Source: Sphingobacteriales bacterium 39-19 (GTDB lineage Bacteria > Bacteroidota > Bacteroidia > Chitinophagales > Chitinophagaceae). Taken from it: DNA of 64,000 nt. Location of the stretch: positions 62,001 through 126,000 of the forward strand of contig MKTX01000015.1 in NCBI GenBank assembly GCA_001898465.1. Direction: 5' to 3'. The notes beneath the pieces are model-generated. The model did not search any database and was not told the origin of the DNA. It worked only from the letters and a program-made list of their open reading frames with translations. A program made the position numbers and the translations under genes. Of the stretch, positions 20,375-29,197 are shown piece by piece (positions within the stretch are counted from its first letter, which is position 1; every line of letters begins with the position of its first letter).

Positions 20375-22275
20375 TATTGTGAAATTACAGGAAGTATAAA
20401 ATGGGTTTGATTGCTGGCGGTGTGAAATATTTTTATATCGGCCTTTTTAAAATCATTTTCATTGGCTTCATAAATATTCAGGAATTGCTGAGGGTTCCTG
20501 TCTGCTAAAGGAAACCAGGTGCTTTGTATCTGGATCATAATGCGATGGCCCTTTTTAAAAGTATGGGCAATATCCGGCAATGTAAAATTCACGGGTGTAA
20601 TGGCATTGGGTACAAAAGCTTCGGGATGTTCAAAACTTTTCCTGAATTTACCTCTCATGATTTCTCCTCTTACTAACATTTGATAACCGCCCATGGGATA
20701 ATTCTCATGATTGCCTTTCATATTAAGATTGTAAGAGAATGTATCGGGGAATTCATCAATAATTTTTACAACAAAATCAGCATCAGTAGTAGAGATGCTG
20801 GTAACCAGTGCAGCGGTAACAGGGCCGGCTAGTGTAAGGTCCTGTAAAAGAACATCGCTGCTAAAGGTCAATACATCCGGCCGCCTGGATGCGAATCTTT
20901 GATCATCGGTCATGTATTCCCGGGTGCGGTGTTCATGTACCGCATCGGTATAGGGAACAGGGTGGGCGGGGTCGCTGGTATATTCGCTAATGCCGGTACC
21001 TGCGCCGTTACGCCCCATGAGCCGTGGGGGCCGCTGGTCTTTTTCAAAACTTAATTTACCATCCTGGGTTATAATAAGGTCTTTATAAGCTACATTGGCG
21101 GGTGGCCACTGGGTAAATGTCTTCCAGTTATTCTCTCCTGTAAAAAATATATTGGCTTCGGCCAGGTTATTCACAGATCCCTGGTCAGACAGATAATATT
21201 GAAAAAACGGGATCTCGATATTTTGTTGATACCAGGCAGATGTGTTGCTGCCAAAGCGGATGTTTCCCAGGTAACTGCCCTCACGGCTCCATTGGCCATG
21301 ATACCAGGGCCCCATTACGATTTTGTTATTTGTTTGCGGGCTTTGCTTTTTTGTAGCCTTATAACAGTTCCAGGCACCAAAACAATCCTCAGCATCAAAG
21401 AGCCCGCCCACCCAAAGCATGGCGGGCTTTACATTGTATAAGCCGGTACGGGCATTACGGGCTTGCCACCATAAGTCGTAATTGGGATGCTGCATCATTT
21501 CATGCCAAAATAAAATACTGTCGCCAATCATGGCTGATAAATTTTTAAGAGTTGCTGCTTGTAAATAAAATTTGTAATTGTCTTTAATGGGTGTAGAAAA
21601 CCCTTTTCCATATTCCATTTTTGGTTTGGGGTGGGGCTGGCCAAAATAAGGATAAAAACTAAAAGCATCCATCATAAAAAAAGCGCCATTATGATGAAAA
21701 TCGTCCCCCATAAACCAATCGGTTACCGGCGCTTGCGGGCTTACCGCTTTAAGTGCAGGATGCCCGCTCAATGCAGCTTCGGTACTATAAAACCCGGGAT
21801 AAGAAGTACCCATAACACCTACACGCCCATTGTTGCCAGGTATATTTTTTACCATCCAGTCAATGGCATCATACGTATCGGTTGATTCATCAATACCCGA
21901 TTTTCTTTTTTTATTTAAAATAAATGGCCTTACATCTGCAAATACCCCTTCGCTCATATACCGGCCACGCACATCCTGGGTAACAAAAATGTATTTGGCC
22001 CGGGCATATGCCATTCTATACGTATTCCAAATGGCAGCATATTTATCTTCGCCATAAGGGGCACAAGAATAGGGTGTACGGGTTAATAAAAAAGGATGTT
22101 CACCCGCACCCTCTGCAGGAATGTAAAAGGAAGTAAATAGTTTTACTCCGTCCCGCATAGGGATATACACTTCTTTTTTAGTATAGTTTTGTACAAACCA
22201 GGCACTATCTGTGTTTTGGGCCTGGGTTTTAAAAATAAGGAGTAAGAAAACGAGGAAAAGGGAGGCTTTTTGCAT
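20374..22275 (-). CDS. Secreted CocE/NonD-family hydrolase (copy 1)
   Basis: 633 aa from the ATG at 22275. The frame is open further to 22497, but that would overlap the divergent gene and add non-family residues. A signal peptide (MQKASLFLVFLLLIFKTQAQ) precedes the hydrolase domain with motif QDVRGRYMSEG, nucleophile elbow GTSYPG and the C-terminal jelly roll (GHRIMIQIQSTWFPLADRNPQ). It is clearly paralogous to the following gene and coupled to it. The pair may handle related peptide or ester substrates in the periplasm or outside. Confidence 0.9.
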   Translation of the reverse strand: MQKASLFLVFLLLIFKTQAQNTDSAWFVQNYTKKEVYIPMRDGVKLFTSFYIPAEGAGEHPFLLTRTPYSCAPYGEDKYAAIWNTYRMAYARAKYIFVTQDVRGRYMSEGVFADVRPFILNKKRKSGIDESTDTYDAIDWMVKNIPGNNGRVGVMGTSYPGFYSTEAALSGHPALKAVSPQAPVTDWFMGDDFHHNGAFFMMDAFSFYPYFGQPHPKPKMEYGKGFSTPIKDNYKFYLQAATLKNLSAMIGDSILFWHEMMQHPNYDLWWQARNARTGLYNVKPAMLWVGGLFDAEDCFGAWNCYKATKKQSPQTNNKIVMGPWYHGQWSREGSYLGNIRFGSNTSAWYQQNIEIPFFQYYLSDQGSVNNLAEANIFFTGENNWKTFTQWPPANVAYKDLIITQDGKLSFEKDQRPPRLMGRNGAGTGISEYTSDPAHPVPYTDAVHEHRTREYMTDDQRFASRRPDVLTFSSDVLLQDLTLAGPVTAALVTSISTTDADFVVKIIDEFPDTFSYNLNMKGNHENYPMGGYQMLVRGEIMRGKFRKSFEHPEAFVPNAITPVNFTLPDIAHTFKKGHRIMIQIQSTWFPLADRNPQQFLNIYEANENDFKKADIKIFHTASNQTHFILPVISQ

Positions 22276-22319
22276 ATCAATAATTTTTTGCAGCATAAAT
22301 TTACCAAAACAATTTAAGT

Positions 22320-22796
22320 ATGAAAGATAATAATATGGAAGCTCTGGTGGCCGAATTTTATACCGCCTTCCAGCAACTGGATTACCGGGCAATGAATAAT
22401 TGTTATAGTGAAGACATAGTATTCTTTGACCCTGTATTTGAATTGTTGAAAGGGAACCAGGTGCGTATGATGTGGAAGATGCTTTGCAGTTCAGCAAAAG
22501 ATTTTTCTATTCAATTTGATAATATCCTTGATCGTGGCGACGGTTATTATACTTGTAACTGGGTGGCACGGTATACTTTTTCTAAAACAGGGCGGCCGGT
22601 AATAAACCGGGTAAAAGCACATATGAAAATCCAGGATGGTAAAATCACAGAACATAGTGATGGCTTTAGCCTGCATACATGGAGTAGCCAGGCTTTAGGC
22701 TTACCCGGAAAATTATTGGGATGGAATCGTTTTTTTCAACGTAGGATAAAAAACAATGCAAGAGCTAAATTATTGGCTTTCATAGAGACACAATAG
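22320..22796 (+). CDS. SnoaL-like / NTF2-like protein
   Basis: 158 aa with no signal peptide. The cone-shaped NTF2 fold is suggested by an N-terminal helix (LVAEFYTAFQQLDYRAMNNCYSEDIVFFDP) and later strands (RVKAHMKIQDGKITEHSDGFSLHTW) typical of the SnoaL-like nuclear transport factor 2 family. Members bind small hydrophobic molecules or act as isomerases; no catalytic claim can be made. It is divergent from the hydrolase pair with only 44 bp between starts, so the promoters must overlap. Confidence 0.75.
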   Translation: MKDNNMEALVAEFYTAFQQLDYRAMNNCYSEDIVFFDPVFELLKGNQVRMMWKMLCSSAKDFSIQFDNILDRGDGYYTCNWVARYTFSKTGRPVINRVKAHMKIQDGKITEHSDGFSLHTWSSQALGLPGKLLGWNRFFQRRIKNNARAKLLAFIETQ

Positions 22797-22891
22797 AAGT
22801 TTTTCGAATTTTGGTGCAACGGTGGTTTGGAGAGACTAATTGCCCGGTAAATACGTTTACAGGAAAGGGCTAACCAACAAAAATATCCGCC

Positions 22892-23008
22892 ATGAAAAGA
22901 ATTTTATTTTTATTACTCCTGGTTGTATTCTTTGCATCTTGCGCTACAAGTGTTACTACCCAGCAAGCAGCCAATAGAAGTTATAAGAAAGCACGTGCTA
23001 TAAGATAA
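22892..23008 (+). CDS. Tiny lipoprotein, 38 aa
   Basis: ATG at 22892, TAA at 23006-23008. The product is almost entirely a lipoprotein signal (MKRILFLLLLVVFFASC, Cys17) plus a 21-residue basic tail (ATSVTTQQAANRSYKKARAIR). Such tiny lipoproteins are common in Bacteroidota and often overlooked. Function unknown. Confidence 0.6.
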   Translation: MKRILFLLLLVVFFASCATSVTTQQAANRSYKKARAIR

Positions 23009-23153
23009 ATGGCATCATTATTTTTATATTATGGGTTTTGCGCCACCCGCAGGAACCGGCCATTTTTTTATTGAATAAATACCTTTGGGGAATCACATGC
23101 CGGGGGCAATAGAGATTTGCCCGGTAATAAAATGAATAGGGGGGTAGATAATA

Positions 23154-23309
23154 CTACAATAAATCTAATGACAAAGCAAAAAGTGTAACATTAAAAGGCA
23201 ACACTAAAGTGCAATAACCGCCACCGAATGCATACACGGTAAAAAAAACGGCTACAGATACTAAAAATAATAACCAATATATCGCTCTTGATTTTTTTGC
23301 TGTTTCCAT
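23154..23309 (-). CDS. Small membrane protein, 51 aa
   Basis: A frame from ATG at 23309 to TAG at 23154 encodes METAKKSRAIYW followed by two hydrophobic stretches (LLFLVSVAVFFTVYAF and CTLVLPFNVTLFALSLDLL) joined by GGG. This is a convincing two-helix membrane hairpin. It is divergent from malQ, and the shared 109-bp gap holds an operator palindrome. Function unknown; no homolog is recognised. Confidence 0.5.
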   Translation of the reverse strand: METAKKSRAIYWLLFLVSVAVFFTVYAFGGGYCTLVLPFNVTLFALSLDLL

Positions 23310-23373
23310 TTGCAGAAAATTTCAACAAATATAGGTTAGAACCGGCAATTCTAATTTTTTTAATTTAAAATTA

Positions 23374-23390
23374 TGTGTATAAATGACACA
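23374..23390. promoter_or_regulatory. Operator palindrome upstream of malQ
   Basis: TGTGT-ATAAATG-ACACA lies 27 bp before the malQ start. It has the same 5-7-5 form as the sites upstream of susC, the amylase gene and the MFS gene. It also lies 64 bp before the divergent small membrane protein gene. Confidence 0.65.
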
Positions 23391-23417
23391 ATTAATGCTT
23401 TTGCTTAAATTGCGCTT

Positions 23418-26072
23418 ATGATTGTGAATTATTTTATACAATACTTTGCCCATTATGGCGAAGGCCTGGTTATTAAGCTATACGATTCTGAAGAAAATAC
23501 ATGGCCCATGCATGTACAAAACCTGGAATATATGAACCCTCAATACTGGTGTGGGGTTCTTGATTTGGATGAGCTGGATATAAAAAATCAATTATTTTAT
23601 AGCTGCTCGATGATTAATAATACCGGGGCGGAGTATGTAATTGTTCCAAAAACAAACCTGGATATTAAATATAAAAAGAAGTCAATAAACGTATATCAGC
23701 AAATTATTCAGCAAGCAGACTGGTCCGCTGTATATCAAACCAGGGCTTTTGATATTCTTTTAAAAAAGCAGAAACATCCACCCGTAAAACATAAAGAAGC
23801 TAAAAAACCTACGCATATTTTTAAAGTCATGGCACCACAAATGCAGGCAAGGTATGCAGTATGTATCACTGGTAGTGGAAAGCTGTTAAATGATTGGGAA
23901 AAATCAAACCCCTTGCTTTTAGAAAAGAAAAAAAATGGCTGGGCGCTTAAACTGAGTTTTGCAAAAGAAAAAATTCCTGTTGAATATAAATTGGCAGTTT
24001 ACGACCTGGAATTAAAAACCATTGTGTATTACGAAGAAGGCGATAACCGGCTTATAACAAATGGCGGCGACCCGGAGCAGCCTTCAATCCTTATTTTAAA
24101 TGCCGCTTTTGATAAATACAGTTGGCGTGGCACTGGTGTAAATGTACCCGTATTTTCACTTCGGTCCGCCAATAGTTGGGGCATTGGCGATTTTAGTGAT
24201 CTTGCCCTCTTAACGGACTGGGCTTTGCAGGCCGGAATCAATATGATTCAATTACTCCCGGTAAATGATACTACGGCTACTTCTACAGAAAAAGATTCCT
24301 ATCCTTATTCTGCAATTTCTCCTTTTGCGTTGCATCCGCTTTATTTAGACCTTAATAAATTGGCATTAAACTATGGTTATCTTTTTTCAAATGAAATCAA
24401 GGAATCCATAAAACAGGTAAATGAAAAAAAAGCAGTGGATTATGAATCTGTCCTTCAATTAAAAACAAAAGCCATAAAACTTATTTATGCAAATGATAAA
24501 AATGCATTTAAAGATGATTTTGCTTTTATGGAATTTTTTGATGTAAACCGGCATTGGCTGGTACCTTATGCGGTATTTTGTTATTTACGGGATACATACA
24601 GTTCTGCAGATTTTAATACCTGGAAACAACTCGCTGTATATAGCGAGGAGGCAGTTCAGGAATTTGCAAGCCCGGACACGCCTTATTATGATGAAATTTG
24701 TATTCATTATTATATCCAGTTTCATCTTCATTTACAATTAAAAGATGCAGTTGATTTTGCCCATAAAAAAGGAATTATTTTTAAAGGCGACCTTCCTATC
24801 GGTATTGGAAGGCACAGTGTAGATAGCTGGATGTACCCGCAGCTTTTCCATATGGATTTACAGGCTGGCGCCCCGCCGGATTATTATAGTAAGACCGGGC
24901 AAAACTGGAATTTCCCCACCTATAACTGGGAAGCGATGAGTGCCGATGGATATAAATGGTGGCGTCAGCGGATGGAGCATTTGGGTAATTATTTCGATGC
25001 TATTCGTATTGATCATGTACTTGGTTTTTTTAGAATATGGAGTATCCCGCTTTCCAGTATAGAAGGTACATTGGGCTTTTTTCAACCCGTGAAGGCAATG
25101 CGGGGCTCCTTGCTGGCCGAGAATGGGATTCATTTTAATTATGACAGGTTTTGTAAGCCGTATATTACAGATCATATTTTAAAAGATGATTTTGGCGACG
25201 ACATGCATTGGGTAAAAGATACGTTTATGTATGCCGGCAATTTTAAAAAAGAATATACCACGCAGCAAGCCATTGTGAAGTTCTTTAAAGCAAACCCACA
25301 AAAAAAGCAATTGCAAAATAAATTAATGGATTTGCTTACAGATGTCATCCTGCTGCCTGCAGATAAGGAAGATTATTATCATTTTCGCATTAGTATGCAA
25401 CAAACAAGGTCTTACCAGCATTTACCCGGATTCGAAAAATCAATATTAGACCGCTTGTATGAACTGTATTTTTTTAAAGATCAAAATGATCTTTGGGAAC
25501 AGGAAGGCGTAAAAAAATTAGAAGCGCTCAAGTCCACAACAGATATGCTACTATGTGCCGAAGACCTGGGTATGATCCCGGAATTTATGGACCGGGTTTT
25601 ACACCAGCTGTATATGCTGTCACTTAAAGTACAGCGTATGCCTAAAAAAGCAACCGATCATTTTTCTGATCCGCAAAAAGCGCCCTACTTAAGTGTTGTT
25701 ACCACCGCAACGCATGATATGAGTACCATGCGGGAATGGTGGGAGCAGGAACGTGAAAATATTCAGTCATTTTTTAATGAAACACTAGGCCATTATGGAG
25801 CAGCCCCGTTTTATTGCGAACCCTGGATTGCTACCGATATTATAAATCAGCATTTACAGGCGCCTGCTATGTGGGCTGTATTTTTATTACAAGACCTATT
25901 GGCTATTGACGGTAATATACGGTCAGAAAATGTACGGGCAGAACGTATCAACAACCCGGCCGATCCCAATCATGTATGGAATTACAGGATGCATTTAAAT
26001 TTAGAAGACATGATGGCACATAGTGAATTTACCCATAAATTAAAAGAAATGGTTCTGCACAGTGGCCGATAA
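23418..26072 (+). CDS. malQ: 4-alpha-glucanotransferase (GH77) with two N-terminal starch-binding domains
   Basis: 884 aa, cytoplasmic. Two CBM20-like domains (about 1-115 and 130-240) precede the GH77 barrel, which starts at VFSLRSANSWGIGDFSDL. Catalytic residues are visible: nucleophile Asp532 (AIRIDHVLGFFR), acid/base Glu715 (CAEDLGMIP) and Asp767 (TATHDMSTMREWW). The enzyme transfers maltosyl units between malto-oligosaccharides, releasing glucose and longer chains. It completes the pathway begun by the starch locus 7 kb away and shares its operator palindrome. The next gene starts 12 bp downstream. Confidence 0.95.
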   Translation: MIVNYFIQYFAHYGEGLVIKLYDSEENTWPMHVQNLEYMNPQYWCGVLDLDELDIKNQLFYSCSMINNTGAEYVIVPKTNLDIKYKKKSINVYQQIIQQADWSAVYQTRAFDILLKKQKHPPVKHKEAKKPTHIFKVMAPQMQARYAVCITGSGKLLNDWEKSNPLLLEKKKNGWALKLSFAKEKIPVEYKLAVYDLELKTIVYYEEGDNRLITNGGDPEQPSILILNAAFDKYSWRGTGVNVPVFSLRSANSWGIGDFSDLALLTDWALQAGINMIQLLPVNDTTATSTEKDSYPYSAISPFALHPLYLDLNKLALNYGYLFSNEIKESIKQVNEKKAVDYESVLQLKTKAIKLIYANDKNAFKDDFAFMEFFDVNRHWLVPYAVFCYLRDTYSSADFNTWKQLAVYSEEAVQEFASPDTPYYDEICIHYYIQFHLHLQLKDAVDFAHKKGIIFKGDLPIGIGRHSVDSWMYPQLFHMDLQAGAPPDYYSKTGQNWNFPTYNWEAMSADGYKWWRQRMEHLGNYFDAIRIDHVLGFFRIWSIPLSSIEGTLGFFQPVKAMRGSLLAENGIHFNYDRFCKPYITDHILKDDFGDDMHWVKDTFMYAGNFKKEYTTQQAIVKFFKANPQKKQLQNKLMDLLTDVILLPADKEDYYHFRISMQQTRSYQHLPGFEKSILDRLYELYFFKDQNDLWEQEGVKKLEALKSTTDMLLCAEDLGMIPEFMDRVLHQLYMLSLKVQRMPKKATDHFSDPQKAPYLSVVTTATHDMSTMREWWEQERENIQSFFNETLGHYGAAPFYCEPWIATDIINQHLQAPAMWAVFLLQDLLAIDGNIRSENVRAERINNPADPNHVWNYRMHLNLEDMMAHSEFTHKLKEMVLHSGR

Positions 26073-26084
26073 TTATTTTTTATC

Positions 26085-27146
26085 ATGAAGGTGAGTTATA
26101 AAATTTTTCAATTACCATTTAAATACCCCTTTCGCATATCTAAAGGATTAAAAACAACACAACCTGTTTTTGTAGTAGAACTGGAGTACTTTGGTATAAA
26201 AGGATATGGTGAAGCGCCGGCCATTGCCTACTACAATATACCTACTCAAAAAATGGCCGGGGACCTGGAGCGCAAAAAAATATTTGTTGAAAAATTCTCT
26301 TTTTCTGATCCTGAAAGATATTGGCATTACCTGCATCACTTATATCCTCAAAATTCATTTTTGGTTTGTGCCCTGGATATGGCCGGCTGGGATCTTTTCG
26401 GGAAATTAAAAAGAAATGCATTGCATAAGTTATGGAAATTAGATACCGAAAAAGCGCCTTATACCGATTACACCATTGGCATTGACAGTATCCCAAAGAT
26501 GCTGGAAAAAATAAAGGAAAATCCCTGGCCTTGTTATAAAATTAAAATGGGTATTCCCGGTGATCTTGAAATGATAGAAACGATAAGGCAGCATACCAAT
26601 GCAGAGCTAAGGGTAGATGCTAATGCAGGCTGGACGCTGGATGAGGCATTACATAAAATACCCAAACTGGCACAACTGAATGTAAGCCTGGTGGAGCAAC
26701 CCCTGGCAAAAGATAATTGGGAAGGGATGAAAAAATTATATGACGCATCTCCTTTACCTTTATTTGCAGATGAGTCCTGTGTAGCAGAAGAAGATGTAGA
26801 AAAATGCGCCGGTTATTTTCATGGCATTAATATAAAGCTCACAAAATGCAGTGGTATAACACCAGCCCTGAGAATGATCCACCGTGCCCGTGAATTGGGT
26901 TTACAAATAATGCTGGGTTGTATGAACGAATCTTCAATAGGTACAGCCGCTATTGCACAACTGGCGCCCCTGGCAGATTATGCAGATATGGATGGCCCCC
27001 TGCTTCTGACAAAAGATATTGCTTCGGGGGTTTCTTTTGAAGCAGGGAAAATAATTTATCCCGAAAGGGATGGCCTGGGTGTACAAGTATCCTGGGATTC
27101 TTTACTATCCGAACCCACAGCAGAAGACTTGCCTTTGCAAACTTAA
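26085..27146 (+). CDS. Dipeptide epimerase (enolase superfamily)
   Basis: 353 aa, cytoplasmic. The enolase-superfamily capping domain (1-120) leads into a barrel with the KxK motif (CYKIKMG), metal ligands in DANAGW, EQPL and ADESC, and the second catalytic Lys in INIKLTKCSG. The GCMNESSIG stretch resembles L-Ala-D/L-Glu epimerases, which recycle murein peptides. Substrate specificity in this family varies, so the exact dipeptide is uncertain. It probably shares the malQ transcript despite the unrelated pathway. Confidence 0.85.
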   Translation: MKVSYKIFQLPFKYPFRISKGLKTTQPVFVVELEYFGIKGYGEAPAIAYYNIPTQKMAGDLERKKIFVEKFSFSDPERYWHYLHHLYPQNSFLVCALDMAGWDLFGKLKRNALHKLWKLDTEKAPYTDYTIGIDSIPKMLEKIKENPWPCYKIKMGIPGDLEMIETIRQHTNAELRVDANAGWTLDEALHKIPKLAQLNVSLVEQPLAKDNWEGMKKLYDASPLPLFADESCVAEEDVEKCAGYFHGINIKLTKCSGITPALRMIHRARELGLQIMLGCMNESSIGTAAIAQLAPLADYADMDGPLLLTKDIASGVSFEAGKIIYPERDGLGVQVSWDSLLSEPTAEDLPLQT

Positions 27147-27245
27147 TTCCTCGTTTTTAGTTCACCCGGCAAATCTATTGTTCCCTTCTTCCATTTCTTT
27201 GCCTGATATATCATACATTTGAAATTAAGGTAACGAGATTGTGCA

Positions 27246-27818
27246 ATGGCTAAAAAAATCCTTTTTATTGACAGGGATGGAACCCTTACGCTGGAAGCGC
27301 CGCCCGGCTATCAAATAGATTCTTTTGATAAACTAATATTTTATCCTTTCGTATTTACCTATATGCACCTTATAGCAACGGAGTTCGATTACGAATTGGT
27401 AATGGTTACTAACCAGGATGGTTTGGGAAGCCCTTCATTTCCTGAAAATTTATTTTGGCCGGTGCATCATTTTATTTTGAAAACTTTTGAAAATGAAGGT
27501 ATCCATTTTAGCCGGGTATTTATTGATAAAACATTTCCTCACCAGCATGCCCTTACCCGAAAACCACAAACAGGTATGCTTACTCAATATTTAAATAACC
27601 CCGGTTATGATATCCCAAACTCCTTTGTGATCGGCGATCGTATTACCGATATGCAATTGGCGCAAAACCTAGGCTGCCAGGGGATTTGGCTCAATACCGA
27701 TGAAACTTTAGGCAGTTCAGAAATACCCGGGGCCGGAAAGACTGAATTGCAAAAATGGATAAGTCTGAAAACGAAAAAATGGGAGGAAATTTATCTGTTC
27801 CTCAAAACACAAAAATAA
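27246..27818 (+). CDS. HAD phosphatase related to HisB N-terminal domain
   Basis: 190 aa. HAD motif I DRDGT (Asp9, Asp11), motif II in VTNQDG, the Lys in RKPQTG and motif IV GDRITD are all present, so it should be an active phosphatase. It resembles histidinol-phosphate and heptose-bisphosphate phosphatases, but the Cys residues of their zinc loop are replaced (TFPHQHALTRKP), and no dehydratase domain is attached. It sits 26 bp before a GH109-like gene and a sugar-kinase-like gene, so a sugar phosphate may be the substrate. A histidine role is possible but unsupported by the context. Confidence 0.75.
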   Translation: MAKKILFIDRDGTLTLEAPPGYQIDSFDKLIFYPFVFTYMHLIATEFDYELVMVTNQDGLGSPSFPENLFWPVHHFILKTFENEGIHFSRVFIDKTFPHQHALTRKPQTGMLTQYLNNPGYDIPNSFVIGDRITDMQLAQNLGCQGIWLNTDETLGSSEIPGAGKTELQKWISLKTKKWEEIYLFLKTQK

Positions 27819-27844
27819 TTTAAAAACAAAATAATACGGTTACC

Positions 27845-29197
27845 ATGCAAAGAAGAAAATTTTTATTAACAACCGGTATTACCGCCGGCGCCCTGAGTGT
27901 GTTACCAGTGGATCAATTATTTGCCAATGAAAAGGAAACTAAAATCAGGCTGGCCATAATAGGGGTAGGGGCCCGTGGCCAGGATCACCTGGACCTGGTG
28001 TTGCGCAGAGATGACGCAGAGCTTGTTGCTATTTGCGATATTGATAACCGTGCCCTTACAGAAAGCAAAGCATTTATAGAAAAGAAAGGTAAAAAAATGC
28101 CGGTTATTTATACAGGTGATGACTACGCCTGGAAACGCCTTTTAGAAAAAGAAAAATTAGATGGCGTTATTATTGTTACCCCCTGGGAATGGCATAAACC
28201 CATGATAATCGGGGCAATTGAATCGGGCTTAAAATATGTAGCTACCGAAGTAATATTAGGCCTCACTTTACAAGATCATTGGGATGTGGTAAAAGCAGCA
28301 GAGAAAAATAAAGCACATGTAATGATGCTCGAAAATGTTTGTTACCGCCGGGATGTGATGGCCATTTTAAATATGGTTCGGCAGGGTTTATTTGGTGAAT
28401 TAATTCATTTACAAGGGGGTTACCAGCACGATTTAAGGGAAGTGAAATTTAATGACGGAGTACATGTATATGGCCATGGTGTTGAGTTTGGCGCCAAAGG
28501 ATATTCAGAAGCACATTGGCGTACAGAACATGCTGTGCACCGCAATGCAGATTTATATCCTACGCATGGAATTGGGCCCATTGCCGAATACATCAATATA
28601 AACCGGGGTAATCGTTTTATTACGCTTAATTCCTTTTCATCAAAATCCAGAGGTTTGCACAACTATATTGTAAAAAATGGAGGCGAAAACCATCCCAATG
28701 CAAAAGTGAATTTTAAGCTGGGAGATGTAGTTACTACCCAAATAAATTGTGCCAATGGTGAAACAGTTTTGTTGCAGCATGATACCAGCCTGCCACGCCC
28801 CTATTCTTTGGGCTTTCGGGTGCAGGGAACAGAAGGATTGTGGATGGATATCAATAAAGGGATCTATATACAGGATAAATCAAAACCACATACCTGGGAC
28901 GATCAAAAAAAATGGTTAGAACAATACGACCACCCGCTTTGGGTACGCTGGAGCAAAGATACTGAGGGCGCCGGCCATGGAGGTATGGATTTTTTTGTAA
29001 TACATGCCTTCATTGAAAGTATAAAAAGGAAGCAACCCACTCCTATGGATGTGTATGATGCAGCAACCTGGAGCGCTATTACGCCCTTGAGTGAAAAATC
29101 TATTGAACTGGGGAATGAAACCGTAGAATTCCCGGATTTTACAGGCGGCCAATGGATGTATCGTAAACCTGTATTTGCATTGAATGATGAATATTAA
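27845..29197 (+). CDS. Gfo/Idh/MocA-family protein, probable GH109 alpha-N-acetylgalactosaminidase
   Basis: 450 aa. A twin-arginine signal (QRRKFLLTTG) suggests export after folding with bound NAD. The Rossmann fold shows GVGARGQDH and an acidic CDID at the end of strand 2. The stretch NADLYPTHGIGPIAEYININRG matches the conserved region of GH109 enzymes, which remove terminal alpha-GalNAc using NAD in a redox mechanism. Other Gfo/Idh/MocA activities remain possible. The kinase-like gene overlapping its 3' end by 14 bp would suit GalNAc metabolism. Confidence 0.8.
   Translation: MQRRKFLLTTGITAGALSVLPVDQLFANEKETKIRLAIIGVGARGQDHLDLVLRRDDAELVAICDIDNRALTESKAFIEKKGKKMPVIYTGDDYAWKRLLEKEKLDGVIIVTPWEWHKPMIIGAIESGLKYVATEVILGLTLQDHWDVVKAAEKNKAHVMMLENVCYRRDVMAILNMVRQGLFGELIHLQGGYQHDLREVKFNDGVHVYGHGVEFGAKGYSEAHWRTEHAVHRNADLYPTHGIGPIAEYININRGNRFITLNSFSSKSRGLHNYIVKNGGENHPNAKVNFKLGDVVTTQINCANGETVLLQHDTSLPRPYSLGFRVQGTEGLWMDINKGIYIQDKSKPHTWDDQKKWLEQYDHPLWVRWSKDTEGAGHGGMDFFVIHAFIESIKRKQPTPMDVYDAATWSAITPLSEKSIELGNETVEFPDFTGGQWMYRKPVFALNDEY

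Noticed and set aside
27246-27818. Naming the HAD gene hisB
   Set aside because: It lacks the dehydratase domain and the zinc-loop Cys, and no histidine genes are nearby.
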